64,000 nt of DNA from the NCBI GenBank assembly GCA_011634665.1, contig WAEK01000013.1, positions 356,501 through 420,500 on the forward strand, given 5' to 3'. Shown one piece after another: positions 13,701-26,327 of the stretch (the first letter of the stretch is position 1; every line of letters begins with the position of its first letter). Source of the DNA: Mortierella sp. BCC40632 (lineage: Eukaryota > Mortierellomycota > Mortierellomycetes > Mortierellales > Mortierellaceae). The notes beneath the pieces are model-generated. The model was not told the DNA's origin and did not search any database. It saw only the letters and a list, made by a program, of their open reading frames with translations. A program made the translations under genes and the position numbers.

Positions 13701-16700
13701 TGACACGCTCAAGGAACGCTGTAATCGTAGTGGAGAATTAGAGCGACTCTTTCGGCCTCTTCCTAAACCACCACTTCTCTCTGTTGGCGAATCCAGATTG
13801 TTCTGGGCTTCTCTAGCGGCTGCCTTGGCCATCTCTTTGGCCTGTACTCGCGCTCTTTCTTCCTCCACAAGGCGTGGTTGCTGACATTCTAGGTTCCGAT
13901 TCGAGTTCATCAATGCTCCTGTATATCCATCGTTTGAACGTGCTTGGGAGTAGGTTCCCCAAGAGACCCACTTCCAAAATTTACCCACCACTTTGGGCCA
14001 CCAGAGTCTTTTGCGTCCAAACCGACACTTTGTGTTCTCTGCTCGACTCCAGATCTCGGCTTCCAGTTCCTCATCATGTTTGGCAAGTCGTACCAGTTCC
14101 TTTGCAATTTCTCGCATGGCAAAGAGAAAAAAGAAGATTAAAAAGAGCTCTTGTCGAAGTCCTATATCCAGGTCTGAATGCTTGGCAGTAAATCTCTTTA
14201 ATGATTCCGCCTCTGCATAGTCAAAGGCCGCCAGTTCTTGTTTCAAATACTGAACGAGGGAGATCCCTGCTGGTAAAAGGATATCCCGCTCTGCTTCGTC
14301 GCCTTCGTCGTCTTCGAGACTGCCTGATGCCTCTCCACTGGCCAACTGGGCGGACTCAGGTGTTCTTTCGGCTCCTCGTTGAAATGCATTAGGGTGAATA
14401 CTATCCAATGATTTTCCAGATCTGGAAAACCTACGAAGTCTTTCTCGTTGCCCTGTGGGTATTTCCGTCTCTATGCCTTCGGAACGCCTCCACGTAAGGC
14501 GACTTGATCTGAAGCAGCTTGCAAGAGCATCTCGGCATCTCAACCACCAACTAGAACTGTTGTTATTTCCATGAGTACCCTCCCTTCTACCTTCTGGAAT
14601 CCCTTTTTCAACATCCTGATCAGTTCTGCTCCTCTCTCGAGCAATGTTATTGTCTGCTCCTTCACTCTTTCTCTCTTTGGCCTTTCTGAGCGCGATTGCC
14701 TTCCTGGTCTCCTTTTGGCGGATCCATTCTTTTCTGTCGTTTTCCACATTAAGCTCTGAGACGACATCCTGTTCAATGGCTAGGATTGCGAGACAGCATG
14801 CGTTACTGAGTCGCTGTAATGGCGCTCGCACCATATCGAGAAATAGCATGAAAAGCCTCTGGTCACCCGAAACAAACTCCTTGGGTGGGGCTGATGCCGC
14901 TAAAGGATCGTCTTCCTGGAGCGAACGCTGCTTGGCAAGTCGTTTCTTTTCTATCTTGTCAGCACGTTCAGCTCTCTTGTATGCTTTCCAGAGTTGTTTC
15001 AGCCTTTGGCGGCGGTTCTCGGGAGTTTCTTCAGATTTAGTAGATGTAGATTTTTTTTGGAGATCTGGTAAGTGGGAATGAAAGAACCCATGTCGACTTG
15101 GACCCACCTGGGCTTTAGAGTTTTCTTGGTCGTGTCCAAGGTCACCGCTGCCTGCAGAGGAGGGGGAGTGAGCAGGCGTTATAGGCTCACTTGACTGTAG
15201 GAAATCGTCAAAAGATTTTCGTCGTAAGGCGGCTCTTGCTCGAGCGGATGAAATTTTCCGGAGTTTGACCAGGGTCTGTACACGCCGGTGCTGTTGATCC
15301 TGTCGAGCGGCGAGTGCCAACCCTGCGCCGCTCTCTGCCTTGAGGAGTAGTTGCCTGATCCGGTTCAATTCATGTGCTCTGCAGGAATGGCTTGGATCTT
15401 GAGGAGGCTGCGACTCTTCACAAGGTTGAATGGAATCCTCTTGTGGGAACGCGCCAGCACCCGTCTGAGCTGTTGAATTTGGCCCGTACTCGCCTATGTT
15501 ACGATTGCTAGTTCTGTTGCCATGGCCACTACTGTTGCTGCTACTTTTGCTCTGAGTTCTACCGCCCTCATTATTCGGATCACTTGGCTCCCCTGTTCCG
15601 ATATTTCCTTCTCCCTGGTGGTGATGCGGCTGCGCTAACATTGTCAGTCGTTCATTCTTGACGACAAGGCTCATAGAGCCCAAGTGCCTCATCATTGAGA
15701 TGAGTACGAACCGAGCCTCTTTATAGCCAGCAGGGTCGGTTTCTGAGTAAGTGACTTCGTACCGTGCTTCCTTGTATGCGGTATGGAGTTTCTTCTGAGC
15801 CTTCCTCACTTGAGCATGCGCATTTTCCATAGTAGATACTGGTTGGGCAATCGCCTGGTGATTAAGCAGAAACATCCGAGTACTTAGACTTAATAACGTC
15901 CGAGAAGAGTCCAGTGATTCGTAGAGCGCGCGTCTAGGAGAAAAGAATAAAAAAAAAAAAAAAAAAGAGGTATTCCCAATGCACAAAGGTGTTAGAATAG
16001 TGGGGCAGAAGTAAGAAAGAAGAGACACAAGGTGCAAGCTTGATGAGTGAGATCCTTTTGCGGCTATATTTCGTTTACCTTACCCTAATCCATCTGAGGC
16101 TGTCTCTGGCCAAATGATGATACAGGTAACAAGACAAATGGCAACCCCAACCATCATCGGAGCCATCCATGACCAGAAATCGTCATGGAAATCATACTCA
16201 GTACTCTCAAGCGCTCGACCATGCTCAAAAATATGTGCAGTTGTAAAGATCAAGAACATGCTCGTTAACTTTGGATACTTGGCCTTGAGGGTGGTCATGA
16301 TCCAGATTCCGATAAAAAACCAGACCGCTTCAATAACCCATGCTGCATCGTCTTTTGGTTGTCCGCCATCCTCAACCACCTTCCTGTTAAGCGCAATTAC
16401 TGCTGCTTGTCGGGGCAAGATCCAGGCTGCAGCAAGAAGTGCTCCTATAATACTTGAAGCCGTTACCTCTAATTGGGACCCGACCGTCCTGGCAGGGTGT
16501 ACAAAGACCACGGTCACGTTTGCAAGAAAGGGCAATGGCCCCAAAAATACGGCTGCAGGTCGAATAAGCGTCAGGAGAGTGGAGACAGAGATGGCCACCA
16601 CAAACTTGATGTGACGCTTAATAACTCTGCTAGTAAAGCGACTGATCCATTTTTGCCGAAACGAAGCCCACAGCTTGGATACTCTGTCTAGGATGGGTTG

Positions 16701-17030
16701 CTCTGTCTGAAGATTCTGAGCAGAGACGCTAGACTGTCGAGAGAGCCGACCACTATCCTGAGGTCTAGACGACGATGGCATGGCTTCCTCTGCTGATGGT
16801 AGTGAAGATGTTTGAGCCAAAGCTTCGTCTTGTGTGTCTCTTTGATTGCCTCTGGGATCCACTGCAAGAGTTTCAGAATGAGTCCCTGCTTGTTCTTGCT
16901 GACGGCTCTTGGAGTCCTTTGATCCTGCTCCTGTATTGGCCCATGTTGATGGACTGCCCTTGTTTAAATCAAAGGTATCTGTACCCTCAATAGTTGTCTG
17001 TGCGAGCCTATTCGAAGAGGAAGGGTCCAT
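10766..17030 (-). CDS. ArAE/FUSC-type membrane transporter with DUF2421 (Bre4-like)
   Basis: Large multi-pass protein of the fungal aromatic-acid-exporter-like family that includes yeast Bre4 (brefeldin A sensitivity). Exons by phase: 17030-16084, 15933-12737, 12609-11615, 11426-11204, then a last exon near 10990-10766. Hydrophobic segments cluster twice. The first block (residues ~165-315) runs from HIKFVVAISVSTLLTLIRP to the end of exon 1. The second runs from YGLKMAAALTLIGLWTWL through SFVVGFIILETSNPLMG across the third intron. A ~900-residue charged cytosolic region lies between them, then a C-terminal helical DUF2421-like part (YYYAFSSALEEVIEELG). Start MDPSSSNRLAQ at 17030 is preferred; the in-frame ATG at 17117 is preceded and followed by leader-like CT-rich sequence. 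The final join is unresolved: the donor after 11204 is phase 1 but the plausible last exon reads in phase 0 from 10990. The substrate cannot be told from sequence. Confidence 0.85.
11518..11571. repeat. (CTTTTT)n repeat inside an intron
   Basis: Hexamer repeat of about eight units ending in a T run. It lies within the intron between 11614 and 11427 of the minus-strand transporter gene, so the pre-mRNA carries (AAAAAG)n here. Confidence 0.9.
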
Positions 17031-17355
17031 TTGAGGAGCGAGCAAAGTGAGAAGAAGAGAAGGAACGAGAACACTCATGTCTCCAGAATTGATTATTGAT
17101 TTCAAGGGGGGGCTCAAGGGTGACGTAGGTTGGAACGAGGGGCATTGGATGCCAATAGTGGAGATAGGAATCCAAGGATTGTGCGGTTTCCTTGGGCAAC
17201 GGGTTTATTCGAGATAGTTTGTACAGTTTTTTTTTTGCTTCTTCTCGGAGGTTTCAAACATTTTGATCCATGTCACAACTTGAAACCCACTAATCGAAAC
17301 GGGCGCTTGAAGCACTCCTGCGTCGACTTGAATTGTCCTTGGCTTACTTCGTAAC
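17031..17355. other. Short intergenic spacer and upstream region of the transporter gene
   Basis: About 325 bases between the transporter start and the stop codon of the upstream ADH gene; both genes read leftwards. Read on the minus strand, the part next to 17030 is CT-rich like other leaders here. A T-run lies at 17228-17236. No other feature was seen. Confidence 0.5.
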
Positions 17356-18679
17356 CTATGCCTCCATCACCACACGGAATCTGGGGCGACCTTCCATCAC
17401 GCGTTTGACAGCAGCATTGGCATCACTCATTGGCATCTTCTCGATCCAAGGCCGGACATTGTGTTTGGCAGCAAAGGCAATCATCTCCCTGGTCGTCTCA
17501 ACACCACCAATCATCGACCCAGCCAAGGTCACTTGATGGTTGATAAGAGCTGACCCAGGAATACTCAAGGGCTCCTCAGGGATTGCCAGAAGTACCATTG
17601 TTCCATGGTTAGCGACGAGGTTCAAGAGTTCGCCCCAGTCGGCATTCTTTTCAAAGGATGAGCAAAGGACAATATCCATCGAGCGTGCGGCCCCCTTCAT
17701 ATCCTCAGGGTTCTTGGAGCTATTCATCCCCCAATGACCAGGAAAAACACCACCCGTTTTTTTTTAGACGACTGCGGGTCTGACATAGAAAAAAGGCACT
17801 AAAAAACTCTTCGAAGCAAAAAAAAGAAATTATTTGACAAATTTTGTGGCTCCAAGCTTGAATGCTTCCTCACGTTTACTGTCACTTGAGGAGATTGCCA
17901 CAACGTCGTCACATTGCATGGCTTTGGCCCATTGAAGACCCAAGTGACCTAACCCGCCAATGCCAATTACGCCAACGGTCTTCCCTGGTCCGGCTCCATG
18001 GGCCTTCAAAGGTGCATACATCGTAAGGCCCGCACAGAGCAAAGGAGCGGCTAAACAAGAAGAATGAGCGTCGTGTGACGGAACAGATGATAGAAGATTT
18101 CAGATCAGATGAGCATTCTGGGGAGGCTAACGAGGCTTGTTGCACAGACAAATTAGTGGGCTGTTTTTTCTTCAATCTTTTCCTTCTTTTACCTTCTGCT
18201 GGAGGGATCTCTGGCGGAATCTTGTAGGCATACTGACCATCGACACGAAGCCGGTCAGCGAACCCACCATAAGTCTCGCCACCGCGACCATCCTTGTAGT
18301 GGTCTCTAAAGATAAAGGTTTTGGCAGGACAGAGTTGCTCGAATCCTTTCTTGCACTCTTTGCAATGACCACAGGATCCAACCAGGCCACCAACACCAAC
18401 AATGTCGCCGATCTGGTGTGTACTCTTGTCCCCTTTGGCCGCTACCTTCCCAACGACCTCGTGTCCAACGATACACGGGCCATTCAATTCTCCCCAAGCA
18501 GCAGTGATCGTGTGAATATCTGAACCGCAGATACCACAATGGCTGATCTCGACCTCAATGTCGTTTGGACCCAATGGGCGAGGGTGATAACTCCATTTTT
18601 TGAGTTCTGGAGTTCCAGTTGATGCCCAGCCAGTGAAGGTTACTGACTCGTCCTCACAGCGCTTGACATGAGTAGGCAT
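17356..18679 (-). CDS. Zinc-dependent alcohol dehydrogenase, cinnamyl-alcohol/ADH6 type (MDR family), possible defective splice donor
   Basis: Predicted NADP(H)-dependent aldehyde/alcohol oxidoreductase, cytosolic. Exons: 18679-18193, 18050-17834, 17719-17356 (355 aa if joined so). The catalytic zinc segment HCGICGSDIHTI, GHEVVGKV, the structural zinc cysteines CGHCKECKKGFEQLC and the nucleotide-binding GIGGLGHLG are all present. It closely matches the ADH at 26468-27658, with the same two intron positions and phases. Oddity: where that copy has AA|GTAAGT after KFV, this gene has AA|ATAATT, so the second intron lacks its GT and reads into an in-frame TAA at 17832-17830. Another route uses the GT four bases earlier (17838) with the AG before 17712, restoring frame with four residues lost. 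It may be functional by that route, truncated (234-235 aa), or a young pseudogene. Confidence 0.85.
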
Positions 18680-20511
18680 GATGATGGTTTGTTGACAAAG
18701 AGCTATGCTTTAAATGTAAGAGTAAAGTGTGAAGAAGTGTTCGGAAGGTAGACGCCAAAGGTACTTGTTTTTTTTAAATTATTTTTTTTCCTTCTTCTGA
18801 GAAAAAAAAAATGATACCAAGGATACATGGGCTCACATCTCAAACGTTGCCTGTGGTCCATCAAGCATGAAGGGGACCTTGTAATTGCTCAATTTAACTC
18901 CCAAGAATAAGAATAGTCCAAGGGTAAGGGCCCCTCTCCCTCCCTCTCTCTATCTCTCTCTCTCTCTCTCTAAAAAAAAAGGAGTTAATGTATGTAATTC
19001 ACACAAATGTCGCAGGAAGGTTGCAGATCCAAAAGGTAACACTTGCGACACACCCCCAAAAAAAAAAAAAAAAAAAAAAAAAAAATTAGCGAGTCCCTCT
19101 GTCCTTTGGAACCTAGCGAGGAATTGACAGATAGGCAATCAATCCTCTGATTTAAGTTGGATGAAAATATTTTCACCCTATTGGCTTGACCCGGTAGACC
19201 TGGTACCGCGTTTTCTTTTTTGAATCCAAGGCAAGTCACTGGTCCAGGGTTCATGATCCATGTGCAGATAAAAATGTATTATCTTGCTATGTAAACCACA
19301 ACCAGTATGCGCCATCGCATTACTGGACTGCATCCTCCCCGAGTACCTTCTCCGGCACTGTACCCGGGATTTACTGAGAGAGAAGGACAACTTTTGGCAT
19401 TGGCCAGTCTTTTGTATTGTGACCAACTGTCGATGACTGTGGCTCAGTCGTTCAGGATTGGTGGTCACTATGATGTTGGGCGATGTCTCTCTATGCACAG
19501 CGACCTTCGCCGCCTCTTCTGTCTCTTTCTCTTGTTCACCTCTCATTTGCTCCACGTGTAGGGGATAGATGGTAGGATAGGGCTGAAGCGCAGGGGAAAG
19601 AGTCGACCTCGCCCGCAGTCCTTTTGGGCCTTGGTCCCATGGAATGAATTCAGCCCAACCCCTGCCCTTTTTTCTTTTCATCTTCCCGAGGACTCGATGG
19701 CTTCGCCACTATGGAAGTCTCCAGACAAAGTCGATCCAGGCACGACATGCCTCTCTTTAAACTGAAGACTCGACAACATGTGTTCAGAAAAAGGCGTGCT
19801 TCTCAAAGGCTGATACGGCAAAGGCTCGCGATAGGACAAGCACGGGGGAGTCGGACCCTTTGGTTGAGTTTCCATGTCTTTAGACCCTTGCGGTGTCGTG
19901 GTGGTGTGTTGCGGAGTCAAGGCGACTCTCTACGTCAGTTTGTTTGGCCGGTGTTCCGACAGAAGCACAACATGCGCTTACGCGAGAGTAAGTCACGGCC
20001 GAGTAAGCTGGGGCTGCAGCCGGTGAGGGGGCCCGCAAGGGTTGTGCTAGTGCGGTACCAGTGAAAGACAGGGAAAGACAGAGAAAGACAGAGAAAGAAA
20101 CAGAAAAAAGATACAGAGAAAGAGACAAGGAAAAAGAGAAAGCAATGCGGTCAGAGTGATGAATATGCAGCAGATGTAGAAGAGAGCCTACATCGGGCAT
20201 CGACGAGCGTGCGAACAGAGTGCGAACAAGGCGGACAAAGGAAGGGGGTAGAGCGAGCGAGCGAATGCCGGGCGCGGCTCGTGGGCGTGGCCATTGGACG
20301 GTAGGCGCGCGCAGATGAGGGGTAGGTGGGGGTGGCGAGCAAGGGTCGGGCGCATGGGAGCGGAGCAGAGGCGGGTGGATGCAGGGCCGCAGAGCGATAA
20401 GATGGCGCGGAGCAAAAAAAAAAGGGTATTTTTATCTCGACGAATATGGAAGTACGGACAGTGCCCCTGTCCCATGATGATAAATAAAGACGGCCCACGA
20501 CCATTCTCCCT

Positions 20512-20542
<31 letters not shown>

Positions 20543-20658
20543 CTTTTTCTTGCTCTTGCTCTTGCTCTTGCTCTGCTCTGCTTTATCAACTCTTCTCTCT
20601 TCCTGGCCACTGTCTGGTCCATGCCCCCCTGCTTCTCTTGCCTGATCTGTCTGCTGCC
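18680..20658. other. Divergent intergenic region between ADH and the unrecognised membrane-protein gene
   Basis: Holds both upstream regions. It contains CT repeats near 18933-18972, an A-run at about 19059-19085, GA-rich sequence at 20062-20140 and a T-run at about 20516-20542 just before the next start. Both strands show open stretches, but they are biased translations (R-, S- or F-rich) without family motifs. No gene called. Confidence 0.5.
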
Positions 20659-23485
20659 ATGAGCTCGTCCGCCGTCATCCCGATGCCGATCAGCCCTGCT
20701 CTGAATCACTTCCATCCATCCCTCTCTCCATCTACCCAGCGTCTGCCCAAACGCAACGCCCCTCAACCACTCACTCTTCAGCAGCAGCACTATCAACAGC
20801 AGACCTCACCCTCGAAGCTCAACCCCAACCGTCGCTCTCTTCCCAACCAAAACGTCCTTTGGCAGCAGCACCAGCAACAAATGCAACGGATCCCTGAGCT
20901 AGAGCAGCAACAGCAGCAGCAGCAGCAGCAGCATGTGTCCCATTCGGCCATGCCCCTGTCGGAAAAACCTCAACCACCACAGCAACCGTTGCAACAGCAG
21001 TCCCCACCCGCGAGTCCAGGCCGTGCCCCTCGTCTCAGCCTGGATACATCTCGGGAGCGGTTGCAGAACACAAACTTCACAGTAATCCAGCACGGCGGGA
21101 AAAATTACTTGAAGCTCTTCTCGCCAACACTGGTCGAGTCTCCAGTGAGCTATCTGTCCACAAGGCAACTCACCGACGACAAGAAGATGTGGGAGGACGG
21201 TCCCGACGCAGCATTTCAAAAGCAGCTCGAAATGGAGCGACGCGAGACTAACAAAGGTAACATATCGCCTTAACACTCTTGTTGCCCCTTCGCCTCTCCC
21301 GCCACATGCCCTACATCCCCTTCCATCCCATGCACCATTATTGGCACCGTTCCTCGGCTCTCCCTTGTTCTCCCTTTGCTCCCCTCCCTCCCCCTGGAAA
21401 CAGCCGACCTGCTGTGGGGTAAAGAACAGGTTTACCTGTGTTGAAAAGAACCTTTACGAGCCTGCCGAGCTACGGGCAGGAGGCGGAGGTCTCGTGTGCG
21501 TTTTGTTGTCCGTCTTTATGCCATCCTTCTCTCTCTCTCTCTCTCTCTCCCCTTTTTCGTTTGAGAGTCAAGTCGCCTCGGTAGATGATGAGTATCGCAC
21601 CCTGCCCCGTCTGCATTTGATGCTCTGCTAATTTGTGTAGCAGCAAGCGATCCACCTGCCTCAATCTCTGCGCCTGTGCGCCCGCCTGCTCACGCTCATC
21701 CGCACGCTCTATTTCTTCCTCTTCCTGCACACTCATCCCCCTTCTCCTCCCGCATTCTCTGCTTCGTGACCTCGTTTGGCCGAATTCTCAATTCTGATCG
21801 CAACGATAATGAAAGTCGGCTCTGTACCTTTGTGCGAGGATGCACTGAGCCGCTGCCTGCATTAGGTAGTGCTGTGTCCTCCTCGATTTTGCCACTGTCC
21901 CTGGCCCAACACTATCTTTCTTTGAAAAAAGAAAGCTGGGCTGGGCCTGGGAGGAATATTGTTTACTCCGCCCACGTTCTTTGCTTTGCCGTGTGGTTGT
22001 CTATCCTCACTGTTTTCGCACCATCACGCATGGTCATTGGGCATGGCCCACAGGCATATCTGGGGACATCCCAGCCTTGCGCCCTGAGGCTTAGTGGCTC
22101 GTGTGCCTGTGAAGCGAACGGAGATGCTTGCCAAGCGATCCCTGCTCGCAGTGCCAACGAAGGGCGAAGGGAGAAGGCGCGAGTGGGATAAGGTTGTTCT
22201 TTTTTTGTTTTCTTGGGTTGTTTTTCTGGAGAGAAACGCGACTGGTCGAGGCATCACTTGTAGGAATGCGTTGGTCTGACAGACAAACATCCACACGACG
22301 CCCAAAAGGCGCACGAGCTCCATCTTCTCATCCCTCCCCCCAAGGTCAAATGCACTCCCTGGCATTGGCCAACAGTGCGTGGTCGCCTGTCCTCGACCTG
22401 CTGTCATGTTTGGCCTAGCGTCGAAGACTGTTTGTGTGTGCGTGTTTGTGTGTTAATGTGTAGATGTGGGCTATTTTTACCTCCCTCGCCCATTGTTTGC
22501 CTTTGACAGGCTTTATTTGTGATGGATACAACGAACACAGAAAGAGGCCAGAGACCTGCATTCCTAGGGCGTCGGTGCTATCGTGCTATCTAAGCGCATG
22601 GATTCGGCCTCGCCTTCTTCCGGATGCGTTCTGCGAATGACATCAGTGACATAGACTGGAGTTGACGGAACACTTCTCTCCGAACACACACACACAAAAG
22701 TCGCCCGCCAGATGTTCCTAACCTTTTACCGATTTTACTTTCTCTCTCGCCACTAGCTCGCTCGAAGCAACATTTCCGAGGTCTAATCCTTGGACTCCTG
22801 CTTGGTGGCCTGATGGGCCTGCTGGTGCTACAGCAAACCGCAGCCAAGGTCTCGATCCCCGGTCATATCATTAGGTATGTTGTACTCTTAGCAGCTCCCT
22901 CGCTGTCAGCCCCTACATCTCCTCCCCTCCCCCTCTTCACTTCTCTTTCTCCCCGCTTCCATTGATCTTTCCCTCTGTGCCACCTTCCTTGCTCTGCCAC
23001 TTGGTGACGCGCTCCCTTCGGCGTTGGGCAAATCAGATTTGAGGAGTGCCACGCGTGGATTGCTTCTCTACTCACACCCCTACTGACAGTAGAAGAGGAC
23101 ATTGCACTCGTACCGCCTTCAGGAGGCACTGCATACCTACCTTTCTGTATTCTTCCTCGGGCCTTGGCTCTTTCCCCAGCTTCTCGTCTCCCCCTCGTCT
23201 CTCCCCCCAAACTCCCAGTTCAAGTATACTAAACCATGGTCCTTGCTTTCCTTATCTCTTTCTCTTTTTGATTCTAGACACGACAACTCGCCATTGGTTA
23301 TGATTATGGTCATTATCAACTGTATCGCGATTTTCCGGTCAGGAACACGTTGCATGATGTCTGCTGTCGCAGCTTGTGCCGCAGTCCTGGTCTGTTTTGT
23401 CACCTACATCTTGCATCAGACCCGGCGTCCGAACGATTTCCGAGTCTACGCTCGGTCAGTTCCTCCTACAGCATCATCAAATTAG
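20659..23485 (+). CDS. Unrecognised protein with Q/P-rich N-terminus and three C-terminal membrane segments
   Basis: I do not recognise this family. Exons by phase: 20659-21256, 22757-22874, 23278-23485 (307 aa), all GT-AG. Residues 1-130 are Gln/Pro-rich with a run of nine Gln. A more ordered block follows (TNFTVIQHGGKNYLKLF, then STRQLTDDKKMWEDGPDAAF) just before the first intron. Exons 2 and 3 encode hydrophobic helices: GLILGLLLGGLMGLLVL, PLVMIMVIINCIAIF and CMMSAVAACAAVLVCFVTYIL, ending in a short basic tail. Likely a small multi-pass membrane protein with a soluble N-terminal part. The 1.5 kb first intron is long for this window and may hide a cassette exon (about 21637-21870) that fits phase 1 at both ends. 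The ordered block and the helices make a real gene likely. Confidence 0.65.
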
Positions 23486-23502
23486 TTGTATTACTCTTAT
23501 TA

Positions 23503-23534
<32 letters not shown>

Positions 23535-23995
23535 CATTTTTACCTTCCTTATTTCATTGATTGTATCTATAGCCTCCTACCCTTCCTCCTCATCACTCAT
23601 GTTTACCTCCCTACTCCTCTTCATCCAATTCCTTGTTCATGATTCCCACATTCGCTCCGCAACTGCATTTCAACACTTTACTACTTCTCCCTTCTTTCCT
23701 ATCATTTCGTCCGCTCCCTCTCTTTCACTTTCCGATCTATATTGCGTGCTTGGCACCAGTCAGGTCCTATGGTCTAGATTTATATAGAGAAAGAGGGGGG
23801 TGGGGGTGACACCAGTGTCTTTAGTCTGCTCACCTGCAGCTACTGACATTGCATCCCCCCTCCGTCCATGAAAAAAAAAGGGACCAAGGATCTTGTGCCG
23901 ATGGTGTCTAATCTTCAATGGAAAGGAGAAACAGGAAAGAGCGGAGAGGATAAGGACTCTTGTATATATCTTCCAAGTCCCAAGTCCCTCCTCCC

Positions 23996-23996
<1 letters not shown>

Positions 23997-24042
<46 letters not shown>
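23997..24042. repeat. Poly(A) tract, about 46 bases
   Basis: Uninterrupted run of A in intergenic DNA. No coding remnant recognised next to it and no target-site duplication was found by eye, so a retroposon tail is not supported. Confidence 0.9.
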
Positions 24043-24045
<3 letters not shown>

Positions 24046-26320
24046 CATTTGTCCAATCCCCCCTTTGAACTTGGATTGTAAAGTATTTCTTTTTGGGTTA
24101 CTCTAAAAAGTCGAAAAAAAAAATAAATAAACAACTTCTATTATTTTTTTACAACACAAAATATCTTCTAAAATGTGGATTGCAACTTTTTTTTTTTTTT
24201 TTTTTTTATCACGGGGAGTATGCACATGTGTCTCTGATTCTGGAGATGATTAGAGATGGTCTAGGCGCTCAATTGGTCGTATCCATCAAGAGCCTCGAGG
24301 AAACAGGAAGAAAGGAAAAGGAAAAGAAGTTGGTGGTTGCCTTTGGGATAAAAGTTTTATGCCCCCTCAAAGCCCCTCCGCACCAGCTAGCCACCCAGCC
24401 AGCCAACCAACCAACCAACCAACAAAAAACTGTCAATGTGGGCTCTGAATCCATGTTTTTTGTTGTTTGTTGTTTGTTGTGCCTTCAGTGTTGGACCCTG
24501 TAATGCAGTCGATCCTTGAGCAGTTTGTCAAAAAAAAAAAAAAAAACGAGATCATGTGGACTTTCACGCTTTGGTTCCAGGACTCTTAAGCTTCCTCAAA
24601 GCCTAGCTTGCATTATCCTCAGCCTTCTCCTCCTCCCTATTCTTACTTTTTCATTCCCCTCCCCCCGATCTTTCCATCCTAGCAAGTGGACAGGCCCAGA
24701 GTGATAACATTCGAAACAACACCACTCACCTGAAATCTCCTTGCCAGTCCTTTTTCTGATCCGAGAAATCTAATTGATTTTCTTTAGCTTGTTCCTGATA
24801 GTCCACCCCCAAATGTGATGGTGGTGTAGGAAGGGGGTTACATGTTGTAGTAAAAAAAAAAAGGGCAATAATGCTAGTTTATTGGGATTAACATATTACT
24901 GTCCTAGCAGTAAGTTAGTTAAAAGATGGACAAAGGAAGGTACAATTGGCATCAGAAGACACGGTCATCTAGGAGTACGATTAGCAAGAGCAATGTCATT
25001 TCATATAGGGACATGAGAAGGCATCCCGACTTCAAGCCTCAAAGTATATCCAATAAGTTTTTCTTATGGCAACCTCTTTCTGTGAAACAGTTGTCAAGTC
25101 CGTGATGACATTGAACCAAGTATTGCTTCCCCCCTCCCTTGACACAAGAGATGTTGATATTGTCAGACTTTCTAGAATTTGGGGAAGTAGAAGAAGAATG
25201 AAGAAAAGAAACTGACGCGTGCGCATACCAAAATCAGTTTTCAAGTGCAGACATGGACTTTTGCTGTATCCATTGACTTGTATGTACTCTTGATTCATTG
25301 CATGAACAACGATGGTGTAATCCGACGTTGCAAGTGTTGAACCCTTTGAACTTTATCAAACAGAGTCCCCTTTTGTAGTTTAGTACTCATTTGGAAAGGC
25401 ATGCTTGGACCCTGAATGCAGTCAAATTCAGTACCTGGTGGACACGCTTTAGTTCTAGAACTCCGAGCTGCTTTTCCTTTCTCCCTCTATTCTCGCTCAG
25501 AATGGGTACCGGATCGATCATAAAACTGGAAGGATATCATCACCTAGAACCTCCTAATGAGACAGCTAAGGAATACTTCCCTATTATGACTGGCTTTTAC
25601 AAGCGCGAGAAGCAAGGTCCAAAAAGTTACCTGCGAAACTACACTATCGGGATTACATGACACTTGTATCGTGAAGGATGGACGTTGTCACTCCATCACC
25701 AAAGTTCCGAAGAAAAAAGGGCCCAATGTCGACAATTTCAAAAAAAAAGGATAAGACAGGTGTAAAGGAGTTCTGGGAGACGAAAAAGGGAAAAAAGAGC
25801 GAGGGAAGAGAAAACGAGGCTGGTTTGTCTTGTCGCTTATGTAAAGCATCAAAAAAAGACTGCGCCATATGTCGATATTTCTGTACATCTGGGACAGAAG
25901 GTGGCTTGTTGGTGGATATTCCTTTTGCCACTAGTCAAGGCGTTTTCTCTGGGTCTGACCTTGGGCAATGGGTCCAAGGTCAGTCAGAGAGCCGGATAGA
26001 AAAGCATACGTGTACTCATCATCCGATTGGCTGGGAAAACGATTGTCCATCTCTACCTCTTCGGCGTCTGGGCAGAGTCCCATCAGCTCAACGTCCTGTT
26101 TTACTGGCTCATACGAAGGTCCATGCCATGTCAACTTTTTCTTACTCATCACTCTTCTTACACCTTCTCTCCTTGGTAGGATATTCGTCCTTCGAAGGCT
26201 TTCTCCTGCGCAAGGTCTCTTCCCCAGATCAAGCCAGATACCAGATACTGGTTTCTTTTTTTCTTTCTTTCTTTTTTTTTTTGACTTGATCTAGGAGCCA
26301 AAAGCCGATGGCTGACCCTT

Positions 26321-26327
26321 TATAAAA
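26321..26327 (+). promoter_or_regulatory. TATA box of the ADH gene at 26468
   Basis: TATAAAAGG sits about 147 bases before the ATG and is followed by a CT- and AC-rich leader. The clear TATA element suggests a strongly regulated or highly expressed gene; that is inference. Confidence 0.65.

Noticed and set aside
17031..17117. Upstream in-frame ATGs for the DUF2421 transporter
   Set aside because: The sequence between 17117 and 17030 is pyrimidine-rich on the coding strand like a leader, and no family-like residues are gained.
20188..20796. Minus-strand open stretch of about 200 residues opposite the membrane-protein gene start
   Set aside because: Composition is Arg/Lys/Glu-rich from repeat translation (K run from the T tract), with no motif; it overlaps the start of a better-supported plus-strand gene.
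23997..24042. Long A run considered as a retroposon tail
   Set aside because: No reverse-transcriptase or tRNA-like sequence upstream and no flanking duplication seen; many similar homopolymers occur throughout the window.
25678..26289. Plus-strand open stretch of about 200 residues upstream of ADH
   Set aside because: No recognised motif, ends in a poly-Phe run from a T tract and overlaps the ADH promoter region.
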